Source of the DNA: Capitulum mitella
Taxonomy: Eukaryota > Arthropoda > Thecostraca > Pollicipedomorpha > Pollicipedidae
NCBI GenBank assembly: GCA_030062745.1
Contig: CP099847.1
Location: 22,656,374-22,720,373, forward strand
Direction of reading: 5' to 3'
DNA: 64,000 nt
The notes under the pieces are model-generated. The model searched no databases. It was not told the DNA's origin and saw nothing but the letters and a program-made list of their open reading frames with translations. This document shows, piece after piece, positions 57,839 through 64,000 of the stretch. The position numbers and the translations under genes are program-made. How positions within the stretch are numbered: position 1 is the stretch's first letter; every line of letters starts with the position of its first letter.

Positions 57839-59081
57839 CTCGGCACCGCCTGGAGGGTGTCAAATAGGGCACCCGTTAGAGCCGGCTCAACCAAATTTTC
57901 AGCAGCTGTTCAACAATCAATTCTACATATTCTGACATCAGACCATTTTCACACTATGTCAGGTCATGGAGATATGGCGCCATATGTGAACCCTTGCATG
58001 CTTGTTTTCGCTTGTTAGGGCGGTGGTGTAAACATGTTTCGTTTTTTATGACATTTGCGACTATAATGCATGAATTACTTGGATTCGCATAAGATACAGT
58101 TCCCAAAAACATATACAATCGTGGCATGTCAACATTAGAGGTCATGCTAGGTCACATCTATGATGGCAGTTGGACTGATTCGCATTTGGTTGATAGAAGT
58201 TGTTGCCGCTGACTTTCCCCATCGTTCAAGTCAGATGATCAAATCAATACGCGCTTCTTAGCAAAATTCACTAAATACAGTGTAAGGTCATGCCAGGTCG
58301 GGTCAGGTCAGGTCACGTCATAGGTAGATTTCAAAACGAAATGAAATGCAACATTGTCTGTGGAAGATCTTTCAGTAACAACAGACAGCAATTCTTGTTC
58401 TTAGTCAGAAAAAGAAAAATGTCTGTTTTTCCTGACCTGGCTTGACCTTGACCCGTTGAAGAACAGACAGAGCATATTTAACTACCACGAGATACCATTT
58501 CAGCTCTGTACCTGACGCAGTTAAGAATCGCAGCGAGTAGTGTTTTTTTCTTTGTCAGGAAGAATAATGCAACATTATCTGACCTGATCTTGACTGAATG
58601 AAATGCAGATAATGCAAAGCTGATCGTAAGAAGGTTTCGATTCCATTCTTTTAGTCACGGAGATCAAAACGGCTGCGTGTAAGTATCGATCTTTGGCATG
58701 TAAAGTAAGACAAATATTTCTCCTGACCTAAATTGACCTTGACTTGGCATTTTTTAACATTTTGGCATTCATTTGATGCAGAAGATCGTGACCTTTTGTT
58801 TGATACCCAAATGAAGGCTCTGAGACCACTATTATTCATTATATGAGGTACAAACCGATGTCAGCTTTTCCGACGTCGTATTACGCATTTTACGTGACCT
58901 TTAACGTCATTACTCATGTGATCAGGGCTAACATAGTATTTTCTGAATCGCAAGACTCAGGGCTATCGATTGGTGGTAGACCAGTTCAGATCTAACGGTT
59001 AGATCCTGAGGTAATAGGAAGGTGCCCTTTTTGACAACCTCAGGCGGTCTCGGGTACAAAAACACGCCAGGCGGTGCCCGG
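57839..59081 (+). mobile_element. Second TTAA-flanked element family, half-site rich
   Basis: TTAA flanks at 57835-57838 and 59082-59085 enclose 1243 bp. The terminal repeats are CTCGGCACCGCCTGG and, inverted, CCGGGCACCGCCTGG: 13 of 15 match and they are unlike those of copies A-E. A second inverted pair, TGTCAAATAGGGCACC and TGTCAAAAAGGGCACC, lies just inside. The interior has at least eight AGGTCA/TGACCT half-sites, among them GGTCAGGTCAGGTCA near 58301-58315. No transposase. The superfamily (piggyBac- or Kolobok-like) is inferred from TTAA. Confidence 0.88.
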
Positions 59082-59085
59082 TTAA

Positions 59086-61490
59086 AGCTATGAAAACTGA
59101 TCTATACCTACTACGGTTGCAGTCAACAGAGAATTTTGCCCACAGGACGTTAAAATAAGAACAGGGGGCCTTTTGGTCGGGCTCACAGATCCACCTCCAC
59201 CGCTCGATATTTTTCCTTTTGAGCTTCCCTGGAAGACATGCGAGGAAGCCGAAATTAGATCATCATGCTTCAGTGGACTGAAGTTTGTCCACTTGCTTGA
59301 ACAGCCGGGATGTCGTCTTTTAACCACCATTCGCGGAGGTCCGTCTGGTGCAATCTTGCCTGAATGCCGGGTTATTTTTGTCCGCATACCCTTCTAGCGT
59401 GGAACCTTTGTTCCGAGTCGCAGAAATCTTATTTGTCCGTGCAACGCCCTTCAGGGCAACGAAACGACAACCAAATCTGGGAAAACGACGCCTCTGCTCT
59501 CACTGATGTACAGCCGGGCACGCTATCCGGGACAAGAGCGCCATCGCACAGCAAGCACGTGGTGCCGAAGCACATCCTTTAAGAAAATAAAGTTCCCCAA
59601 ACCTGAGAAGCGATATAATCCAAGGACTTGTTGTGAGGCGTAGTTTCGCACTGAAAAAATGCATGAGTGCAAACTTTCATGCGTGGAACAGATTTCGTCA
59701 CATAGAACCACGGGTATCGAAATATCTCGTCAACCTGCGAAAAAAATATGCTCTACGCGTTGAAGATATGCCACTGATACATAGTTTGATTAGTGACTTT
59801 CTCTGTCCCTCGTGCAGTATTAAACCCTGCCTTCATCCAGCTTTCTGCATGCATCAGTCCCATTTTATTTCTCGTGGGTTGCATTGCACATCATCGAGTT
59901 CCGCCCTGTTACACCCCACCATTTGAAGCACATCCGTCTTGTCGCATTTCTCATCCAGTACATTGCGTTCCGCGTTAACCACATCTGGTCCGTCATAGCG
60001 GCGTAGGCGTTCGTAAATTGAAGTTCACTGGCGGGCAGATGCCCAGGCTGTACCGGAGCTCGCCATTTCGAAGCACAGATCCCCTTCCACCTGCAACAGC
60101 TGGTGCACCGGTGACCCCGGGTCGAGGTCACAGCTCTTTTCAGAAGGCGTCAGGAACGTGGGCTTAGTTCAGCCGAATGGTTTGCAGTCGGAAAAAGATT
60201 ACTACCTCCAGAGGCTGTCAAACAACCCCGGATGTGTAACAGTTCCCTCATATGCACATATTTAGCGTGATGGAGAGGTACATGCATCGTACGCTGATGT
60301 TCTGCCTCAAATCAGATTCAGGCATCTTGCAGTTTACTTTGACCTCTGAAAGTGGAGGCACGATGGCCGCCCGCTTGACCCAATACTGCTCCTGAAACAG
60401 GAGGCCACTGACGGGAGGCAGCGGTGCGGTCGGCGCCGGCAGCCGGCGGCCGGGCGCCGCTCCGGCCAGATATGGCCGCCGCGGCCATATGGCAGCGGCC
60501 GGCCGGAAGGTATCGATTGGAGCGCGGCCGGCGGCGAACAGTGCGCGCCGGCAGCGGGGGCGGAGGACGTCTACGGCCAGCGGCCGGCTGTGTCAGCCCA
60601 GGCTCCGCTACCGCCGCCTGGTGAGTGGTCAGCGGACGCGCCGCGCCGCCGCGCCGCCGCCGCGCGGGCCTGCGCTGGCCGCGCGGCGAGCGCCGAGTCA
60701 CGGGATCACCGTGCTCTGTGGGCTCTGCGTCCAAAGGGAATGTACAGTGTGTTGCATGTGAATGTCGGGGATCTAGACAAGACGTCGATGTTGTGCTGGT
60801 CCGATGTTGCCTCTGCCATCGCTCAGTGTTTGCATATCTTACTCGCATATGGTAATGAATGACTCTAAACGTCTGGTAGGACGGTAAATGCATGGCACCG
60901 AGCGGTCTCCTGTTAAGTCAATAATTAAATGCCTGATAATCGGATATCAGCCCTCTTTTAGTCAACGGGACAGTTACGGTCAAGCTCTCTTTTTGCTGGA
61001 TGATTACATTTAAAAACGTTGAAAGCTGTGGCGTTGCCTTCCTTTTTCACGAGGAAGCGAGGGTAAATCAACCACAAAAACGGTACTGCAGAACCCAAAA
61101 CATTAAACAGTGACAGTCACTCCAGAAAGTCTCTCAACTTCTGTCAGACTTTTGATGTTGTTGGCTCTCTAGACTACTGGCGTCAAAACAACCTGTACTT
61201 AATGATGAGGTCTGAGCTGGTAGGCTGCGCTGCATTTCCACGTTTTCAACACCACAGCCGTTCATGTATAAGATGTGTGTGTGTAAGCATTAATATCAAC
61301 ATCGTCTACGCGACACATGTGTTTAAGAATGTATTCGCCATACAGGTCTCAGGACAACAGCGTGAAAGACACACCATATCCAAAAGAGAGGGGAGCACGC
61401 ATAAGTGGGGGCCGAAATTACATTGCATGCGACTTAGTAGATGCTTTAAAACAACCCGTCAGGAAATAAAAGCGCACTAAGCAGCCTACT
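59086..61490. other. No gene supported; CpG-rich block at 60400-60720
   Basis: The CpG-rich block contains paired CCAGATATGG and CCATATGG motifs near 60466-60492 (CArG-like) and a donor-like CGCCTGGTGAGTGG near 60616-60629. This could be a promoter and first exon on the plus strand, but there is no ATG frame or acceptor to support a gene inside the window. Confidence 0.35.
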
Positions 61491-61494
61491 TATT

Positions 61495-61575
61495 TGCATA
61501 CTATATATCAATATAGTACGCAATATAGTATATACCATATAGTATTAGTAGCATTATAGTAGTATTATATATTAG

Positions 61576-61640
<65 letters not shown>

Positions 61641-61685
61641 TAGTATTATATATACCAATAAAGTACATATTTCCTATCGGATAGG
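61495..61685. repeat. AT-rich microsatellite tract
   Basis: A long AT dinucleotide run (about 61578-61637) embedded in TAGTATTATA-like degenerate repeats. Confidence 0.95.
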
Positions 61686-61765
61686 AAAAACCGAACAGTA
61701 ACTAGAGGTGAAGACGACAGTGTTTAAACTGAAAGGTGCTGGTGAAGCAGATTACGTGATCGAAG

Positions 61766-62095
61766 TTATTTTACTTTTAAGCTCAGTGATTGATCGCGAG
61801 CGAATGGTTTCAGCTGAAACGCCATTCCAATGCCTCGCCGCACGGCAACCGCTGTAACCGTAACCGCTGAGTTGTCTGAAAAGTCTGCACCTGAACAGAT
61901 GGAGCCTCTCCGCAACAGACATCTGATGAAACTTTTCTTCGCCAGCAGAGAAACCTCAGCTCGATGTTGGAATATAGACCGGATGACGAGAGGTGCAGTG
62001 GGCGCACGAAATGACTTAAGAACTTTTTGGACATCGAGGTCAAACAGCAAGGAATCAGTTTTACCCAGGAGAGGGAATTCAGAACCGCGGTGTGT
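61766..62095 (-). other. Open stretch of unknown nature
   Basis: The minus strand is open from the 7-bp array down to 61766 and reads partly protein-like (for example GADFSDNSAVTVTAVAV, VRRGIGMAFQLKPFARDQ). It has no start outside the array. Its position just beyond a non-LTR RT fragment in the same orientation leaves a retrotransposon origin possible. Not recognised. Confidence 0.25.
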
Positions 62096-62178
62096 TGACA
62101 TGTGACATGTGACCTGTGACATGTGACAGGTGACATGTGACAGGTGACATGTGACATGTGACATGTGACAGGTGACAT
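62096..62178. repeat. 7-bp tandem repeat (TGTGACA/GGTGACA)
   Basis: About twelve units of TGTGACA, with GGTGACA and TGTGACC variants. Three units give a seven-residue period in translation, which explains the His/Cys/Val repeat frames on the minus strand. Confidence 0.95.
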
Positions 62179-62314
62179 GCTCTCGGCATCGCAATGAGCG
62201 GCGAAGTTGATGATTTTCCGGATCCTGCCAATAAGTTAAGAGGCAGCGCCAACCTACGCCGGCAGACGATACGTTGTCGGTAGGAAAACATGGCTTTGGT
62301 GATAAGCTTCAAAG

Positions 62315-62593
62315 CTATGCAGGTAAAAAGCCTGCGAAAGCGGTACAGGGAAGTAGGAATGGCGTTGCATCTTCTCGCAATGCCAGATATAGGGATGTCC
62401 CATGCCAAGCTTGGTTCAGTGTAACTCCTAGAACCTGGGTGGACGACGACAGATGTACTCGGCTCCCGGTCAGATCGAAGGAGAAGACTGTTCGGCTGAC
62501 AGCCTGCTTGAAACCAGCGATGATAAAGTCAGTTTTTGATGGGTTCGTTTCGAACGAACTGAAGTCAATCAAACTTGGAGAAGAAAATATCAA
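62315..62593 (-). pseudogene. Non-LTR retrotransposon RT fragment (CR1/L2-like)
   Basis: The minus-strand frame carries the region just after the catalytic box of non-LTR reverse transcriptases: SSFETNPSKTDFIIAGFKQ followed by the strand LTGSRVHLSSSTQVLGVTL. The NPSKT and LGV motifs are diagnostic. The YxDD box itself is not found upstream, and the frame decays after about 75 residues. It is an isolated, truncated fragment. Confidence 0.8.
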
Positions 62594-62807
62594 AGACTAA
62601 AGAGCAGTGGCTCCACCAGCGACTCCATGTGCCATCGGAAGTGCGCCAGGACTGCCTCTCACCAGCTGTTCCCCGTGTCCTGTTCAGACAGTTTTGAAAC
62701 CACTGCGAGTTATTATCATACTTGAAGGGCGAATTATTATCATACCTTACCAGCCTTTTAGACGAACGTCGTGATCGAAGCTTTCCTTTGTCATATGTTT
62801 TGTTTAA

Positions 62808-63815
62808 CCTATTCCCTACCCATAACGCATGGACGCATTCCCGTACAGGATTGCTTGTTCGCCTTCCCCCCCCCCCCGAGATATCCGGAACTACCTGCTG
62901 ATTTCATCGCAATAAAACGGCAATCGATTCGCCATGACGTGAACTACATTTTTTTTACGAAAAGACAATATTAAAATATTGCAGCGTGTGGCTAAAGGGG
63001 TTAAAAATTCGGAAAGAGGGGTATTTTTTGCTTGTAACTCCGACGTTTATGGACCAATGTCGATACAGCTGCCGTGAATCGAGAGGTAATCGATGGAGCT
63101 TTCCCCATGTTTACATGTTTATAATTTTGTCAAAATTCATGCGGTCGTTCACAGGGCATGGAAAATTAACGATGTATATAGTGATTTTACACTTCAAAAA
63201 TGCGAATTGCTTTACATTGCTTTTGATAATGTTGGCATGTGCGGTACCGGGGCATGAAAAAGAGGAAATGTCATGGTCATATTTTCACCAGGTCAACTTT
63301 CGACCTTTGGCCTTTAACAAATTACCCCAAAATCTCACAAAATGGCCTGAAGTGCATTTTATAGTGTTAGAAAGTGATTGCAGTCATCCGAAATGACTAG
63401 ACTCTCTCAGCTCTTGTTTATGACTATCGTAATATAGGGTAAACGTAGAGAGTACTGTTTTAAGTCATCTGTCTTCAGATGTTTCCATTGCGAAAATTAG
63501 CGTCATACAGCTATGCATGAAACCAAACTGTGATTTTTAACCTTAGCTTGATTTTGTGAAATGACTTCAGGCCGACAAAAATATTTATGTGTATTTGTCA
63601 TGTTTTTGTATATACTCATATAAAGTTCTATGGTTTATATCAAAAACTGTTTTTGACAGGTATTTTCTTTCTATGTTGAGCAGTGCCAAAAAACCTGAGG
63701 TGCCACCTGAAGACTTAGTTTGGCTCCACCCCTGGACAAAAAAGGATTATAAAAATTTGACTTAATACGTGTAAAGAATAGACGGGAAATGTCAATAAGG
63801 TTCGTGTGGCTGTTC
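62808..63815 (-). mobile_element. TTAA-flanked element, copy D, interrupted by copy E
   Basis: Starting after TTAA at 62804-62807 with CCTATTCCC, this copy aligns in the same orientation as copy B: poly-C end, GAGATATCCGGAACTAC, the dense T run near 62950, and on to GGCTCCACCCCTGGACAAAA near 63721. It stops abruptly at an internal TTAA (63816-63819), which corresponds to the GCGTTAAAAAG of copy B near 25703. Copy E begins exactly there. It is older and more decayed than B and C; its DR1 has two mismatches near 63301. Confidence 0.85.
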
Positions 63816-63819
63816 TTAA

Positions 63820-64000
63820 TCCTATTCCCGGCAGAGGGGGGCTGAATCCGCCCCCTCTCGGATTTTTGCTTCCCAATTCCAGGCTTTTTAACGCAGCCTC
63901 ACGAAACTTGGTCACTTTTCCTAGCTATTCTTTCTACGAGCCTTGACAAAACTTCTAAATTCTATTTTGCTCAAGGGCGGAGCTAGGCAACGTTTTTGGG
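63820..64000 (+). mobile_element. TTAA-flanked element, copy E (truncated by window end)
   Basis: Directly after TTAA at 63816-63819 the sequence reads TCCTATTCCCGG, one mismatch from the family end. It then follows the left end of copy C closely (GGGGGGCTGAATCCGCCCCC, TTTTTGCTTCCCAATTCC, GGAGCTAGGCAACG). The remaining ~1 kb would lie beyond the window. Confidence 0.9.

Noticed and set aside
60318-60893. 191-codon minus frame and overlapping plus frames
   Set aside because: Overlapping frames on both strands in a CpG-rich block; none protein-like.
1-64000. CRISPR arrays, operons, bacterial signals
   Set aside because: The tandem repeats lack unique spacers, and spliced genes and eukaryotic transposons rule out a prokaryotic reading.

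Overview
This window is eukaryotic genomic DNA, most likely from an invertebrate animal; an arthropod is the best guess. The reasons are short GC-rich exons with GT..AG splice sites in long AT-richer introns, no operons, abundant micro- and minisatellites, and many decayed transposons, including a DD41D-type mariner relic of a kind common in arthropods. CpG is not depleted. The species cannot be fixed from the sequence. Gene density is very low and most of the 64 kb is repeats or sequence I cannot assign.

Only two genes can be supported. The first, on the + strand, is the 3' end of a FAM50A/XAP5 orthologue: an internal exon at 9354-9508 and the terminal exon at 14466-14687, joined in phase and giving the conserved C-terminal ~125 residues. 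A reverse-transcriptase fragment of a non-LTR retrotransposon lies just inside the intron between them. The second, also +, is an unrecognised secreted-protein gene. It has a TATA promoter near 30723, a noncoding first exon ending at 30842, a GC-rich coding exon at 31410-32248 starting with a signal peptide, a ~10.4 kb intron, and a proposed terminal exon at 42695-42784 with a basic cleavage-like motif. Three weaker exon candidates (2566-2853 minus, 15944-16111 minus, 22200-22358 plus) are listed with low confidence.

The dominant architecture is mobile and tandem DNA. Five copies (A-E) of one ~1.2 kb nonautonomous element flanked by TTAA lie at 280-1493, 24555-25772, 49348-50554, 62808-63815 and 63820 to the window end; E is inserted into a TTAA inside D. 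A second TTAA-flanked family with different terminal repeats lies at 57839-59081. Both families are full of AGGTCA nuclear-receptor half-sites, and copies B and C carry a perfect DR1. Other elements are a pair of small hAT-type MITEs with 8-bp target duplications (44368-44637, 56975-57235), a larger hAT-like element (23661-24222), a mariner relic (54183-55166), a Ty3/gypsy pol relic (20440-21890 minus) and two non-LTR RT fragments.

The tandem arrays are a ~4.1 kb minisatellite of 23-bp units (4560-8680), a 33-bp array (18150-18795), GC-rich arrays at 33529-33691 and 41750-42045, a 7-bp array at 62096-62178 and long AT runs near 39.9-40.1 kb and 61.5 kb. Long open frames in the minisatellites are artefacts of repeat structure, not genes.
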